Shown piece by piece: positions 50,804 to 61,551 of a DNA stretch of 64,000 bases. How positions within the stretch are numbered: position 1 is the first letter of the stretch; every line of letters begins with the position of its first letter. Origin of the DNA: RGIG3102 sp964525015 (lineage in GTDB: Bacteria; Bacillota; Clostridia; Oscillospirales; Ruminococcaceae). The position numbers and the translations under genes were made by a program. The stretch is taken from the NCBI GenBank assembly GCA_964525015.1, contig CAZGFY010000008.1:1-64000 (forward strand), given 5' to 3'. The notes beneath the pieces were generated by a model. That model saw only the letters and a list, made by a program, of their open reading frames with translations. It was not told the origin of the DNA and searched no databases.

Positions 50804-52243
50804 TTAGCCTTCGATTGCTTTAATAACCATTTCTCTTAAAATATTTGGATTTCCTTGCCCTTTACTAGCCTTCATACATTGACCAACTAAAAAGCCTAAA
50901 ACATTTGTTTTTCCGTTTTTATAATCATTAACAGCTTTATCATTATTTTTAATAACTTCATCAACAATTGCAGTTAATGCTGATGTATCACTAATTTGAC
51001 CAAGACCTTTTTCTTCAACCACTTTAGCTGGAGATTTATCTTCATCAATAATAACTTCTAAAACTGTTTTACCAGCTGTATTAGAAATTTTATTACCTTC
51101 AATTAAAGTAATCATTTCAACTAGGTTTTCGGCTGTTAATTTTAAATCTGTCATAATCATATTACGCTCATTTAAGATTTTTGAAATATCACCTAGAATC
51201 CAGTTTGAAATATTTTTAACTTCGCATTTATTTAAAGCTATGCATTCTTCAAAGAACATAGCTCTATCTTTATTAGTTATCAGTAGTTGAGCATCTGCTT
51301 TTGAAAGCTTGTATTCTTCTATATATCTAATTATTTTTTCAGCTGGAAGTTCTGGAAGAGATGCTTTAAGCTCTTCAATTTTTTCATCAGTAACAATAAA
51401 TGTTAGTAAATCTGGGTCTGGGAAATATCTATAATCTTGTGCATCTTCTTTTGAGCGAAGAATTATATTTTTTCCAGCTGCATCATCCCATTTTCTTGTT
51501 TCTTGAGTGATTGTTCCACCGTTTGAAATAACATCAACCTGTCTTTTCGCTTCATAAGTGATAGCCCTGTGAGCTGCTGAAAAGCTATTAACATTTTTCA
51601 TTTCAACTCTTGTGCCAAACTCAGTTGAGCCAGCTGGGCGAACAGATACGTTAACATCGCAACGAACATTACCTTCTTGCATTTTAGCTTCGCTAATACC
51701 AAGGTAAATTAAAGTTGAATGGATTGTATCAAGATATGCTTTTGCTTCATCAGCCGAACGGATATCTGGCTCTGAAACGATTTCAATTAACGGAACACCA
51801 CAACGGTTGTAATCTGCTAAAGTTCCACCGAAATCATCATCGTGAATTAGTTTTCCTGCATCTTCTTCGATATGAATTCTTGTAACGCCAATTCTCTTAA
51901 CTTCATCACCAACTAAAACATCTAAATGTCCATTTTCACATAAAGGTACATCGAATTGAGATATTTGATAAGACTTTGGTAAGTCAGGATAGAAGTAGTT
52001 TTTTCTATCTTGCTTTGTTGTACCATTAATTGAGCAGTTTAAAGCATGTCCCATTTTAACAGCATACTCAACAACTTGCTCATTTAAAACTGGCAGTGTT
52101 CCTGGTAGACCCATACAAACTGGGCATACATTCGTATTAACTTCTGAGCCGAATTCATTTTTACAGCCACAGAATATTTTTGTATTTGTTGACAATTCAG
52201 CGTGAACTTCAAGGCCAACTACTATTTCATAATTCTTAATCAT
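50804..52243 (-). CDS. gatB: Aspartyl/glutamyl-tRNA amidotransferase subunit B
   Basis: The 479-residue subunit binds the mischarged tRNA. VGLEVHAELST, the CxC zinc pair (CGCKN, then CPVCMG), DRKNYFYPDLPKSYQISQ and a C-terminal GatB/YqeY helical domain are present. It is three bp after gatA. Confidence 0.97.
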   Translation of the reverse strand: MIKNYEIVVGLEVHAELSTNTKIFCGCKNEFGSEVNTNVCPVCMGLPGTLPVLNEQVVEYAVKMGHALNCSINGTTKQDRKNYFYPDLPKSYQISQFDVPLCENGHLDVLVGDEVKRIGVTRIHIEEDAGKLIHDDDFGGTLADYNRCGVPLIEIVSEPDIRSADEAKAYLDTIHSTLIYLGISEAKMQEGNVRCDVNVSVRPAGSTEFGTRVEMKNVNSFSAAHRAITYEAKRQVDVISNGGTITQETRKWDDAAGKNIILRSKEDAQDYRYFPDPDLLTFIVTDEKIEELKASLPELPAEKIIRYIEEYKLSKADAQLLITNKDRAMFFEECIALNKCEVKNISNWILGDISKILNERNMIMTDLKLTAENLVEMITLIEGNKISNTAGKTVLEVIIDEDKSPAKVVEEKGLGQISDTSALTAIVDEVIKNNDKAVNDYKNGKTNVLGFLVGQCMKASKGQGNPNILREMVIKAIEG

Positions 52244-52246
52244 AAA

Positions 52247-53695
52247 TTAAAACTCCTTCACCTTAAATCCACCAACTGCATTTTCATAGCATTTAGCAAC
52301 TGAAAGCATTTTACTTTCGCTAAATTTTGAGCCGATAATTTGGAAGCCGATTGGCATATTATTGCTATCAAATCCACAAGGAACATTCATTCCAGGAAGC
52401 CCAGCTATATTTAAAGTAACAGTGCAGATATCCCCTGCATACATAGCAACAGGGTCGCTTGATTTTTCTCCAATTTTAAAAGCAGTAGTTGGGCTCATTG
52501 GTGTTATGATTATATCGCAGGATTTAAATGCATCTGAAAACTCATTTGAAATTTGTTGTTGTAAAACTTTTGCTCTTTTGTAGTATGCATCATAGTATCC
52601 AGATGATAAAACATATGTTCCTAGCATAATTCTTCTTTTAACTTCATCTCCAAAGCCTTCACTTCTTGAAGATTCGTATAAATCGATTAGACTTCCTCTT
52701 TTTGAGCCTGTATATCCGTATTTTACGCCATCAAATCTACCAAGGTTTGATGATGCTTCAGCTGAAGAAATAATATAGTAAGCTGAAAGAGCATAGTCTG
52801 TTGATGGAAGTGAAACTTCTACAACTTCAGCACCTTGTGCTTTTAAAACTTCGATAGCTTCATATACTTTTTCTTTAATTTCTTTGCTGATACCTTCACC
52901 AAAATACTGTGATGGTATACCAATTTTTAAGCCTTTAACATCTTGATTGTGCGCAGTGTATGAAGTCGCTTTACTTGTTGCATCTCTTTTATCTTGCCCA
53001 ACGATAGCATTAAAAAGCATTGCAGTATCATCAACTGTTCTTGCCATAGGTCCTATTTGGTCTAAAGAAGAGCCAAATGCAACAAGCCCGTATCTTGAAA
53101 CAGCACCATATGTTGGCTTTAAGCCAACAATACCCGTAAAGCTAGCTGGCTGACGAATACTACCACCAGTATCAGAGCCTAGTGAAAGTGGAACTTGTGA
53201 AGCGGCAACAGTAGCAGCACTACCTGAAGAAGAACCACCAGGAACTCTTGAAGTATCCCAAGGGTTAGTTGTTGTTCCAAAGTATGAATTTTCGCCGGAT
53301 GAGCCCATTGCGAATTCATCCATATTCACTTTACCAATAATTACTGCATTTTGGTCTAGTAATTTTTCTACAACAGTAGCATTATATGGCGGAATAAAAT
53401 TACCTAGCATTTTAGACGCACAGGTTGTTTTTAATCCTTTAGTACACATATTATCTTTAACAGCAATAGGAATACCTGCTAAATTTGCAAGAGTTTCCCC
53501 TTTTGCACGCTTTTCATCTGCAATTTTTGCTTGCTCTCTAGCTTCATCAAAATTGTATGATATATATGCTTTGATTTCGCCATCTGTTTTTTCTATTCTG
53601 TCTATAACTGAATTTGTTATTTCTAGAGAAGACACTTCTTTTTTATCTAAAAGGTCTTTCATTTGTGTAGCCGATAGGCTGTATAACTTGTCCAT
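52247..53695 (-). CDS. gatA: Aspartyl/glutamyl-tRNA amidotransferase subunit A
   Basis: The 482-residue amidase subunit releases ammonia from glutamine. The amidase-signature triad is visible: Lys80 (IAVKDN), the cis-Ser in PGGSSSGSA (152-160) and nucleophile Ser179 (SDTGGSIRQPA). AGGAG precedes the ATG. Confidence 0.97.
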   Translation of the reverse strand: MDKLYSLSATQMKDLLDKKEVSSLEITNSVIDRIEKTDGEIKAYISYNFDEAREQAKIADEKRAKGETLANLAGIPIAVKDNMCTKGLKTTCASKMLGNFIPPYNATVVEKLLDQNAVIIGKVNMDEFAMGSSGENSYFGTTTNPWDTSRVPGGSSSGSAATVAASQVPLSLGSDTGGSIRQPASFTGIVGLKPTYGAVSRYGLVAFGSSLDQIGPMARTVDDTAMLFNAIVGQDKRDATSKATSYTAHNQDVKGLKIGIPSQYFGEGISKEIKEKVYEAIEVLKAQGAEVVEVSLPSTDYALSAYYIISSAEASSNLGRFDGVKYGYTGSKRGSLIDLYESSRSEGFGDEVKRRIMLGTYVLSSGYYDAYYKRAKVLQQQISNEFSDAFKSCDIIITPMSPTTAFKIGEKSSDPVAMYAGDICTVTLNIAGLPGMNVPCGFDSNNMPIGFQIIGSKFSESKMLSVAKCYENAVGGFKVKEF

Positions 53696-53710
53696 TACTA
53701 TTCTCCTTTA

Positions 53711-53980
53711 TTAATCTACAACTTTTGGTATCATAATACAGCCAGCTGCTGTGTATGGTGCATTTTTTAGCATTTCATCTCTGTTAAAAGATTTTTCCAC
53801 AACGTCTTTTCTAAGTTCCATTGTGTTTTCAGGGTCTAATAATGCACCACCTGATGGAAGTTCTGGAAGATGTTCACACATTTCTATTATTCCAATCATT
53901 TCTTTTTCAAATTTTGCAACCTTTTCTTCTTCAATAGAAAGTCTTGCAAGCTTTGCAATATGTTTAATGTTGATTTCCAT
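53711..53980 (-). CDS. gatC: Aspartyl/glutamyl-tRNA amidotransferase subunit C
   Basis: The 89-residue subunit stabilises GatAB. The N-terminal HIAKLARLSIEEEK and central LRKDVV (after an acidic stretch) are typical. GatCAB presence implies that Gln-tRNA and/or Asn-tRNA are made by transamidation. It lies 13 bp after ligA. Confidence 0.94.
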   Translation of the reverse strand: MEINIKHIAKLARLSIEEEKVAKFEKEMIGIIEMCEHLPELPSGGALLDPENTMELRKDVVEKSFNRDEMLKNAPYTAAGCIMIPKVVD

Positions 53981-53993
53981 ATATATTCTCCTT

Positions 53994-55970
53994 TTATTTA
54001 ATCATTTTAATAAATTCTTCTTGGGTTAAAACGCTAACTCCTAGAGTATTTGCCTTTTCAAGTTTTGAGCCTGCATTTTCGCCAGCTAAAACAAAGCTTG
54101 TCTTTTTAGAAACAGAGGAAGATACCTTCCCACCATTATCCAAAACCATTTTTTCAGCTTCCTGTCTTGATAAATTATCTAAAGTTCCAGTGATAACAAA
54201 AGTTTTATCTTTTAATACTTCACTAGTATTTGTTGATATAAACTCAGTATTAACGCCTAGATTAATCAGCTTATCAATAACTTGTAAAGCTGATGCTTGG
54301 CTAAAATAATCGACAACGTTTTTCGCTCCTATTTCGCCAAAACCATCAATCTCTATTATACTTTGAAAATCTGCATTTATCAAGGCTTTAATATTAATAA
54401 ATTTTTCTGCTAATAGTCTTGCTGCTTTTTCGCCTATATTTCTAATTCCTAGCGAAAATATTAATTTATCTAAATTATTCTCTTTTGATTTTTGAATTGC
54501 ATTAATCAGATTATTCGCTGATTTATCTTTGAAATTATCTAATTTTAAGGCATCTTCCACTGATAAAGAATATAAATCTGAAATATCTTTAATTAATTCT
54601 TTACTAGAAAGCTGCAAAACTATGCTTTCTCCAAGTCCGTCGATATTCATAGCGTTTCTTGATGCAAAATGAATTATATTTCTAACTAATTGCTCTTTAC
54701 AATCAGGGTTTTCGCACCTTAAAGCCGCCTCTTCTGTTTTTATAACTTCATGTTTACAGCTTGGGCAAACTAAAGGCATTTGAAAACTTCCATCACTATT
54801 TTTTTTACTAACTTTCACAACTTCTGGAATTATATCCCCAGCTTTTCTAACGATGATTTCATCGCCTATATTAACATTTTTTTCATTTATATTATCTTGA
54901 TTATGAAGTACTGCTCTTGAAACGCTTGTTCCTGCAAGATTTATAGTTTCAAAAATTGCTGTTGGAGTTAGCACTCCTGTTCTGCCTACTGAAATTTCAA
55001 TTTCTTTTAAAATAGTAGCTTTTTCTTCTGGTGGATATTTATAAGCCGCTGCCCAGCGTGGGAATTTATTAGTTGAGCCTAGTTCTCCTCTTTTATTAAA
55101 ATCATTAACTTTAATAACCGCACCATCTATCTCATATGGAAATTCATTTCTCATTTCCCCAATAGTAATAACTTCATTAACAACATCTTCTATCTTAGAA
55201 AACACATTATATCTTGGCGAAACATTAAAACCTAAAGATTTTAATAAATCTAGAGCCTGTTTATGATTAGTTATACTAAAGTCATCGCTAATTTGCTGAA
55301 TATTAAAAATAAAGATATCTAAATTTCTATCCTTTGTAATTTTCGGATCTTTTTGCCTAACTGAGCCTGATGCTGCATTTCTTGGATTTTTAAAAGGCTG
55401 TTTTTCTTCTTCTATTTGCTTTTTTACTAGTTCTTCAAAAACTTCCTTTGGCATATAAACTTCGCCACGCACTTCTAAGAATCTTGGTGCACCTTTTAAT
55501 TTTCTTGGAATTGATTTAATTGTTTTTAAGTTTTGCGTAACATCTTCTCCAACAAAACCATCTCCCCTAGTTGAACCACGAGTGAATACACCATTTTCAT
55601 ATTCTAAACTTATTGATAAGCCATCAATCTTTGTTTCAACTACATACTCACATTCAGGGAATGTTTGCTTAATTCTATTATCAAAGTCTAAAAGTTCTTC
55701 CTTTGAAAACACATCTTGCAAACTTTCCATCTTAACTTGATGAAAAACCTTTTCAAAGCTTGAACTAGCTAAACCTTGCACATTTTGTGTTGGAGAATTT
55801 TCAAAAACTAAATCAGGAAACTTAGATTCCAGTTTTTTTAATTCATTCATTAATTTATCATAATCATAATCACTTATCTCTGTTCTATCTTCTTCATAAT
55901 AAAGCTTTGAATGATATGTGATTTCTTCTATTAATTTTTCAATTTTTTCTTTTGCTATTTTAACATCCAT
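53994..55970 (-). CDS. ligA: NAD-dependent DNA ligase
   Basis: The 658-residue ligase has the adenylated Lys114 (ETKIDGLS), an OB-fold, a Cys4 zinc finger (CPSC, then CENPDC), helix-hairpin-helix repeats and a C-terminal BRCT domain (about 585-658, with GTLDNLSRQEAEKM). No pcrA gene lies next to it here. Confidence 0.97.
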   Translation of the reverse strand: MDVKIAKEKIEKLIEEITYHSKLYYEEDRTEISDYDYDKLMNELKKLESKFPDLVFENSPTQNVQGLASSSFEKVFHQVKMESLQDVFSKEELLDFDNRIKQTFPECEYVVETKIDGLSISLEYENGVFTRGSTRGDGFVGEDVTQNLKTIKSIPRKLKGAPRFLEVRGEVYMPKEVFEELVKKQIEEEKQPFKNPRNAASGSVRQKDPKITKDRNLDIFIFNIQQISDDFSITNHKQALDLLKSLGFNVSPRYNVFSKIEDVVNEVITIGEMRNEFPYEIDGAVIKVNDFNKRGELGSTNKFPRWAAAYKYPPEEKATILKEIEISVGRTGVLTPTAIFETINLAGTSVSRAVLHNQDNINEKNVNIGDEIIVRKAGDIIPEVVKVSKKNSDGSFQMPLVCPSCKHEVIKTEEAALRCENPDCKEQLVRNIIHFASRNAMNIDGLGESIVLQLSSKELIKDISDLYSLSVEDALKLDNFKDKSANNLINAIQKSKENNLDKLIFSLGIRNIGEKAARLLAEKFINIKALINADFQSIIEIDGFGEIGAKNVVDYFSQASALQVIDKLINLGVNTEFISTNTSEVLKDKTFVITGTLDNLSRQEAEKMVLDNGGKVSSSVSKKTSFVLAGENAGSKLEKANTLGVSVLTQEEFIKMIK

Positions 55971-56049
55971 TTTCGCACCTCTTAACTAAACTATTATATC
56001 AAATTTCATCTATTATGACAATACTAATTTCATGAAATATTATAAACTA

Positions 56050-56718
56050 TTATTCCGAAATCAATAAGCTATTGCTTCCTATATTATTAGGCACTTCACC
56101 AACAATTATTGTTTCAGCAACACACACCTTCGTATTAACCGAAACGCCCGTTGTATATCTTGAAATAAGTGCATCGGCTGTTATATCAAAAACAAGTGAT
56201 ATTCTATGGTTTACTTGATTAATCCCAGTGTTTATAAACTCAGTTTCAATATCCACTTCAACATAAGCTGTTGGTATAATTGTAAATGCTAAACTTGGTC
56301 CTTTATTTTGAAAAAAATCAATTTCAGTAATATTTCCTATTGGGATATAAATATTAGACGGCTGTATTTTATCCGTACTTTGTAAAACAGCAGTTGTCAT
56401 TAAAGATTTTAGTTTGTTCATTTCTAATGCATCATAAGAAAGGCTTACAATCTCCCCATCTTCATCTCTTTCAAGCGTAACTAAATCAAGATATGTAAGC
56501 TGAAGTTTTTCAAGTTCATCAGTTATAGTGTTATTCACTGCTTGAGTTACTATGCTTTGAGTTCTTGTTTGGGCAACCTTTTGTACAACAGGTGCAAGGC
56601 GTGCGTCAACAATGTTTACCATCAATAAAATTAAGCCTATTATTAAAACTATCATTAATTTAAAAATAGTGATTTTTTTAATTCCTTTTTTAGTTTTTTT
56701 TCTCATAAAAAATCTCAT
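56050..56718 (-). CDS. yunB: Sporulation protein YunB
   Basis: The 222-residue protein has a very basic N-terminus, one membrane helix (about 18-38) and an extracytoplasmic domain with QTRTQSIVTQAVN, VTLERDEDGEIVSLSYD and the GNITEIDFFQNKGP and HRISLVFDITADA segments typical of YunB. In Bacillus it is a sigma-E gene required for full sporulation. The ribosome site is poor. It precedes ligA by 79 bp. Confidence 0.88.
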   Translation of the reverse strand: MRFFMRKKTKKGIKKITIFKLMIVLIIGLILLMVNIVDARLAPVVQKVAQTRTQSIVTQAVNNTITDELEKLQLTYLDLVTLERDEDGEIVSLSYDALEMNKLKSLMTTAVLQSTDKIQPSNIYIPIGNITEIDFFQNKGPSLAFTIIPTAYVEVDIETEFINTGINQVNHRISLVFDITADALISRYTTGVSVNTKVCVAETIIVGEVPNNIGSNSLLISE

Positions 56719-56988
56719 TTTTAATTATATATTTTATTTTAATTATATTAAATAAACTTTAAATTTAGTATTTATAATAAATATTAACTCAATTTAATAA
56801 TAATATCCACCTCTTTATTTATGCTTTGTATTTTTTGCCACAAGCTATTTAAAAGTTGCAAACTTTCTCTAACATTTAATAGCCTTACTTATAGATTAAA
56901 TTTATATCATATCATCTATTTAAGGCTTTCAAAAGGCAAAAACTCATAGTTTGAAATTTCATTTTAAAATTATATTCTTTTATTAAAA
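56719..56988. other. Intergenic region between pfkA and yunB with an imperfect long hairpin
   Basis: No reading frame was found. AGCCTTA (56881-56887) pairs with TAAGGCT (56921-56927), and inside it ATAGAT (56891-56896) pairs with ATCTAT (56914-56919), giving a 13-bp stem with an asymmetric internal loop. No T-run follows. The rest is AT-rich and probably includes the yunB promoter, which I could not define. Confidence 0.4.
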
Positions 56989-57019
56989 TATGCCTTTTCA
57001 AATAAATTGAAAAGGCATA
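56989..57019 (-). terminator. Terminator of dnaE-pfkA
   Basis: Perfect 13-bp arms (57007-57019 and 56989-57001) with a 5-nt loop and TTTT following on the minus strand, 14 bp past the pfkA stop. Confidence 0.8.
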
Positions 57020-57033
57020 AAATAATTTAAATA

Positions 57034-58005
57034 TTAAATTGAAATCGCTTCTGCGATATCCACTAACGTTTCATCAACAGTTTTTGTCATTTCTAGAGCC
57101 TCTGTTATATCATAATCAACAACTCTATCTTCTTTTAAACCAATAACTCTATTATACACGCCATCAATTAATAGCTTAACCCCGTGGTACGCCATTTGTG
57201 ATGCTACAACCCTATCTCTTAAACTAGGTGAGCCACCTCTTTGAACGTGACCTAGGATAGTCGCTCTTGTTTCAATGCCTGTTTCTTGCTGAATATACCA
57301 AGCGATTTCCTCAACTTTGCCAACGCCTTCTGCTACTAGTATAAGGAAGTTTTTCTTTCCTTCACCTTTTGTTTTATTAATTCTAGCAATAACATCTTCT
57401 TTTAAATTATATGGTTGTTCTGGAATTAAAATAGCTAGAGCACCAGTTGCAATACCTGTGTTTATAGCAAGATGTCCTGAATTTCTTCCCATCACTTCCA
57501 CCACTGAGCATCTTTCGTGACTTTGAGTTGTATCTCTTAATCTATCTATCATTTGCATTGCAGTATTTAAAGCTGTATCATATCCGATAGTGTAATCACT
57601 GCAAGCGATATCATTATCAATAGTTCCTGGAATTCCAATTGTGCGAATACCTTTTTTAGCTATTGCACGACAACCTTTAAAAGACCCATCACCACCAACA
57701 ACAATTAGTGCATCTATTCCGTGTCTTAAGCAAGTTTGATAAGCTTTTTCTTGCCCTTCTTCGGTTATAAATTCTAAAGAACGAGCTGTGTACAGCATTG
57801 TTCCACCTCTGTGGATTATTTCTGATACACTTCTTAAATCCATATCGATAATATCATCATTAATTAATCCGTTATATCCGTGTTTAATTCCTTTAACTTT
57901 TAATCCAAAGTAAATTGCAGTTCTAACAACAGCTCTAATAGCTGGATTCATCCCTGGCGCATCTCCGCCTGAAGTTAGTATTCCTATTGTTTTAATTTCG
58001 CTCAT
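57034..58005 (-). CDS. pfkA: ATP-dependent 6-phosphofructokinase
   Basis: The 323-residue glycolytic kinase has TSGGDAPGMN (N-terminus), GGDGSFKG, the catalytic TIDNDIACSD and the MGRNSGHLA segment. The Gly-rich ATP site with GGDGS supports ATP rather than pyrophosphate as donor. The start at 58005 (MSEIKTIG) follows AAAGGAAAAGG; an ATG eight codons earlier lies before that ribosome site. It follows dnaE, an order common in Firmicutes. Confidence 0.96.
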   Translation of the reverse strand: MSEIKTIGILTSGGDAPGMNPAIRAVVRTAIYFGLKVKGIKHGYNGLINDDIIDMDLRSVSEIIHRGGTMLYTARSLEFITEEGQEKAYQTCLRHGIDALIVVGGDGSFKGCRAIAKKGIRTIGIPGTIDNDIACSDYTIGYDTALNTAMQMIDRLRDTTQSHERCSVVEVMGRNSGHLAINTGIATGALAILIPEQPYNLKEDVIARINKTKGEGKKNFLILVAEGVGKVEEIAWYIQQETGIETRATILGHVQRGGSPSLRDRVVASQMAYHGVKLLIDGVYNRVIGLKEDRVVDYDITEALEMTKTVDETLVDIAEAISI

Positions 58006-58061
58006 AATTATCGCCTTTTCCTTTCTCATTTCTTGAAATTAATATTTCAAGTTTAAAAATC

Positions 58062-61000
58062 TTATTGCTTTAAAACAACATTTTCCTCACCCAACATATA
58101 TTTTAGATTATTCAAAGTTTCAAAATCATCAAACCCCCACATCCTTTGTGGTGCTTTAACGTATTCCTTTGTATCTTTAAAATATAAATATACAGGAATA
58201 CTTCCTTTTAAGGATTCTAAATAAGTTCTTGTTTTTTGAAATTCAAAACTATCCTTACTCTCAATTCTTAAATATATGCCAAATTTCGGATTTTTGTTTT
58301 GTTTGTTTAAGTTTTCTGCTTTTTCTGAGTCAATATTAATAATTTCTTCTGCTAGTATAACTGTTTCATCTTCTTTTAATGATACCCTACCCTTTATTAT
58401 TATAACCAAGTTTTCAGCTAAATGCAGGTTTTGTTTTGCCAAAACTTTAGGAAACGCCACCACTTCAAGTGAAGAGGTTAAATCTTCAACGGTTATAAAT
58501 CCCATAATATCATTTTTCTTAGTTGTATGATATCTAGTTTTTGTTATAATAGCAACAATTGTTTGCACACTATTATCGTATACCTCATTACCCTCACTAG
58601 TCAATTGAAAAATGTTGCAAGTTGATATATTTTTAGAATAATCTATATATTTTTCTAATGGATGGCCTGAAATATATATACCAGCTAAAGTTTTTTCAAA
58701 ATTTAAGACTTCATTATCTGTAAATTCGTGGCAATCAGGATAGTTATAATCATCTTTTTGCTCATAGTTGCTGTCTTTTGCTAAATCTGAAATACTAAAA
58801 AAATCTATTTGCCCTTCCATATTAGCTTTCATATCTTGATTTACACTTTTTAAAACCATTTCCATAGCATTAAATAATTGTCTTCTTTTAAATCCAAAAC
58901 TATCAAACGCACCTACTTTTATTAAACTTTCAACAGCCCTTTTACTATATTCTTTTCCAGCCATTCTTTTTGTTAAATCAAAAAGACCTTTAAAATCGCC
59001 ATTTTCATTTCTTTCTATAACTAGTGATTCAACAAAATGTTTGCCGACATTTTTAATCGCCGATAAGCCATATCGAATATTATCTCCCTCAACAGTAAAG
59101 CCAGCAAAACTTTTTTGTATATCCGGTGGTAGAATTTTTATATCAAGCCTTTTGCATTCTTGGGTATATTCCAGTATTTTAGTTGTATTTTCAAAAATAC
59201 TAGTTAACATAGACGCTAAAAATTCTTTTGGATAATGAGCTTTTAAATATGCTGTTTGATAAGCTAAAACTGCATATGCCGCTGCGTGAGATTTATTAAA
59301 AGCATAAGAAGCAAAACTAAGCATCTCTTCAAAAATATCGTTTGCAGCCTTTTTATCTATTCCATTAGCCGAGCAACCTTCTAAAAAATGTGTTCTTTCT
59401 TTTTCCATAACATCAGCTTTTTTCTTACTCATTGCTCTTCTAACCAAATCAGCTTGTCCGTATGAGTATCCAGCTAACTCACGGAATATCTGCATAACCT
59501 GTTCTTGATAAACAATACATCCATTTGTAACATTGAGTATCTTTTCAAGCGATTTATCTTTATATGAAATTTTCTCAGGATGATGCCTATTTTCAATAAA
59601 TTTTGGTATAGAGTCCATCGGTCCTGGGCGATATAAGGATATTACAGCGATTAAATCTTCTAAATCAATCGGCTTTAGCCCAACTAATGCATTTGTCATT
59701 CCTGCTGATTCAAACTGGAAAACACCACTTGTTTCGCCAAGTGAAAGCATTTCAAATACCTTTTTATCATCATAGGCTATTTTTTCTATATCAAAACTTG
59801 GCTCTACTTTTTTTATCATCTCTTCGCAATGTCTAATAACTGTTAGCGTGCGAAGTCCTAAAAAGTCCATTTTTAAAAGGCCTAGTTCTTCAATTGTTGT
59901 CATTGGAAACTGGGTAACAATTTGTCCGTCGTTGCTTTGAAGCGGAACATATTCATCACAAGCCATATCCGTTATAACAACGCCTGCTGCATGAGTTGAT
60001 GCATGGCGTGGCATTCCTTCAACTTTCATGGCTAAATCTACTAGTTCCTTTATCTTCGGATTATCATTATAAGCCTGTCTTAATTCAGCCGAAACTTTTA
60101 ATGCTCTTTCGATACTCATTTTAAAGTTTGCTTCATTAGGAATTAATTTTGCCACCCTGTCAACAGTTGAATATGGTATGTCCATAACTCTACCTATATC
60201 ACGAATAGCGGCTCTCGCTGCAAGCGTTCCAAAAGTTATAATTTGAGCGACATGATCAGCGCCATATTTTTCAACAACGTAATCTATAACTTCCTGCCTT
60301 CTCTCATAGCAAAAATCGATATCAAAATCGGGCATACTAATTCTATCTGGATTTAAAAATCTTTCAAATAGAAGATTGTATTTAATTGGGTCGATATTAG
60401 TTATTCCTGTGCAGTAAGCTGTAAGACTTCCTGCGCCAGAACCCCTACCAGGGCCTACTGGGATATTATTTGTTTTAGCAAAATTTATAAAATCATAAAC
60501 GATTAAATAATAATCAACAAATCCCATTTTGCTAATTATTCCAATTTCATATTCTAATCTATCGGTTAATTCCTTTGTTATCTCACTATATCTTTCTTTT
60601 AATCCATCATAACAAAGCTTAACAAAGAAATCATAATTATCACTCCCATCAGGAGTTATATATTTTGGAAGCTTTGTTATGCCGAATTCATAATCATAAT
60701 TGCATTTTTCCATTATTTCCATTGTGTTTTCACAGGCATTTGGAATATATGAAAATAAATTATACATCTCATCCGTACTTTTAACATAAAATTCGTCTGT
60801 TTCAAATTCTAGTGTATCTGTATCAGTAAGTGTTTTATTAGTTTGAACACAAATAAGTGCATACTGCATTTTAGAATCTTCTTTTTTAATATAATGGCAG
60901 TCATTCGTTGCCACTAATTTTATATCTAATTCATTAGCTAAAGTTATCAGTTTTGGTAAAACTTTTTGCTGATCTTGAATTCCGTGGTCTTGGATTTCTA

Positions 61001-61514
61001 TATAATAATCATCTTTAAATATATCCTTATACCATAAAGCTGCTTCTTTTGCTCTTTCATAATCATCTGCCATTAGTTGTCTTGGAATTTCACCAGCAAG
61101 ACAAGCAGATAAGCAAACCAATCCTTCGCTATGTGCTTTTAATGTTTCTTTATCTATTCTTGGCTTTGAATAAAATCCTTCTGTAAACCCAATTGACACA
61201 AGCTTAGATAAATTTTTATATCCAATCTCGTTTTTACATAACAAAACAAGGTGGTAGTTTCCATCCACCTTATGCACTTTATCTGTTCTTTGGCGATTAG
61301 CTATATAAACTTCGCACCCAATTATAGGTTTTATTCCTTCTTTTTTTGCTTTTTTATAAAAATCAACACAACCAAACATAACTCCGTGGTCTGTTATTGC
61401 AACGGCTGGTTGTCCATTTTCTTTAACGTGGTCTATTAGCCTATCTATACGGCAAGCACCATCTAGCAGGCTATATTCTGTGTGCAAATGTAGATGCACA
61501 AAATTTCTATCCAT
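58062..61514 (-). CDS. dnaE: DNA polymerase III alpha subunit DnaE
   Basis: The 1150-residue polymerase has an N-terminal PHP domain (HLHLHTEYSLLDG, 7-19), the palm with GPGRGSGAGS (354-363) and PDFDID (395-400) carrying catalytic aspartates, tandem helix-hairpin-helix motifs, an OB-fold (about 980-1060) and no C-terminal tau-binding extension. In Firmicutes this DnaE works beside PolC. GAAAGGTG precedes the ATG. Confidence 0.97.
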   Translation of the reverse strand: MDRNFVHLHLHTEYSLLDGACRIDRLIDHVKENGQPAVAITDHGVMFGCVDFYKKAKKEGIKPIIGCEVYIANRQRTDKVHKVDGNYHLVLLCKNEIGYKNLSKLVSIGFTEGFYSKPRIDKETLKAHSEGLVCLSACLAGEIPRQLMADDYERAKEAALWYKDIFKDDYYIEIQDHGIQDQQKVLPKLITLANELDIKLVATNDCHYIKKEDSKMQYALICVQTNKTLTDTDTLEFETDEFYVKSTDEMYNLFSYIPNACENTMEIMEKCNYDYEFGITKLPKYITPDGSDNYDFFVKLCYDGLKERYSEITKELTDRLEYEIGIISKMGFVDYYLIVYDFINFAKTNNIPVGPGRGSGAGSLTAYCTGITNIDPIKYNLLFERFLNPDRISMPDFDIDFCYERRQEVIDYVVEKYGADHVAQIITFGTLAARAAIRDIGRVMDIPYSTVDRVAKLIPNEANFKMSIERALKVSAELRQAYNDNPKIKELVDLAMKVEGMPRHASTHAAGVVITDMACDEYVPLQSNDGQIVTQFPMTTIEELGLLKMDFLGLRTLTVIRHCEEMIKKVEPSFDIEKIAYDDKKVFEMLSLGETSGVFQFESAGMTNALVGLKPIDLEDLIAVISLYRPGPMDSIPKFIENRHHPEKISYKDKSLEKILNVTNGCIVYQEQVMQIFRELAGYSYGQADLVRRAMSKKKADVMEKERTHFLEGCSANGIDKKAANDIFEEMLSFASYAFNKSHAAAYAVLAYQTAYLKAHYPKEFLASMLTSIFENTTKILEYTQECKRLDIKILPPDIQKSFAGFTVEGDNIRYGLSAIKNVGKHFVESLVIERNENGDFKGLFDLTKRMAGKEYSKRAVESLIKVGAFDSFGFKRRQLFNAMEMVLKSVNQDMKANMEGQIDFFSISDLAKDSNYEQKDDYNYPDCHEFTDNEVLNFEKTLAGIYISGHPLEKYIDYSKNISTCNIFQLTSEGNEVYDNSVQTIVAIITKTRYHTTKKNDIMGFITVEDLTSSLEVVAFPKVLAKQNLHLAENLVIIIKGRVSLKEDETVILAEEIINIDSEKAENLNKQNKNPKFGIYLRIESKDSFEFQKTRTYLESLKGSIPVYLYFKDTKEYVKAPQRMWGFDDFETLNNLKYMLGEENVVLKQ

Positions 61515-61551
61515 TAAATATTTTCACCTTTCGATGTAAAGCCTATAAACT

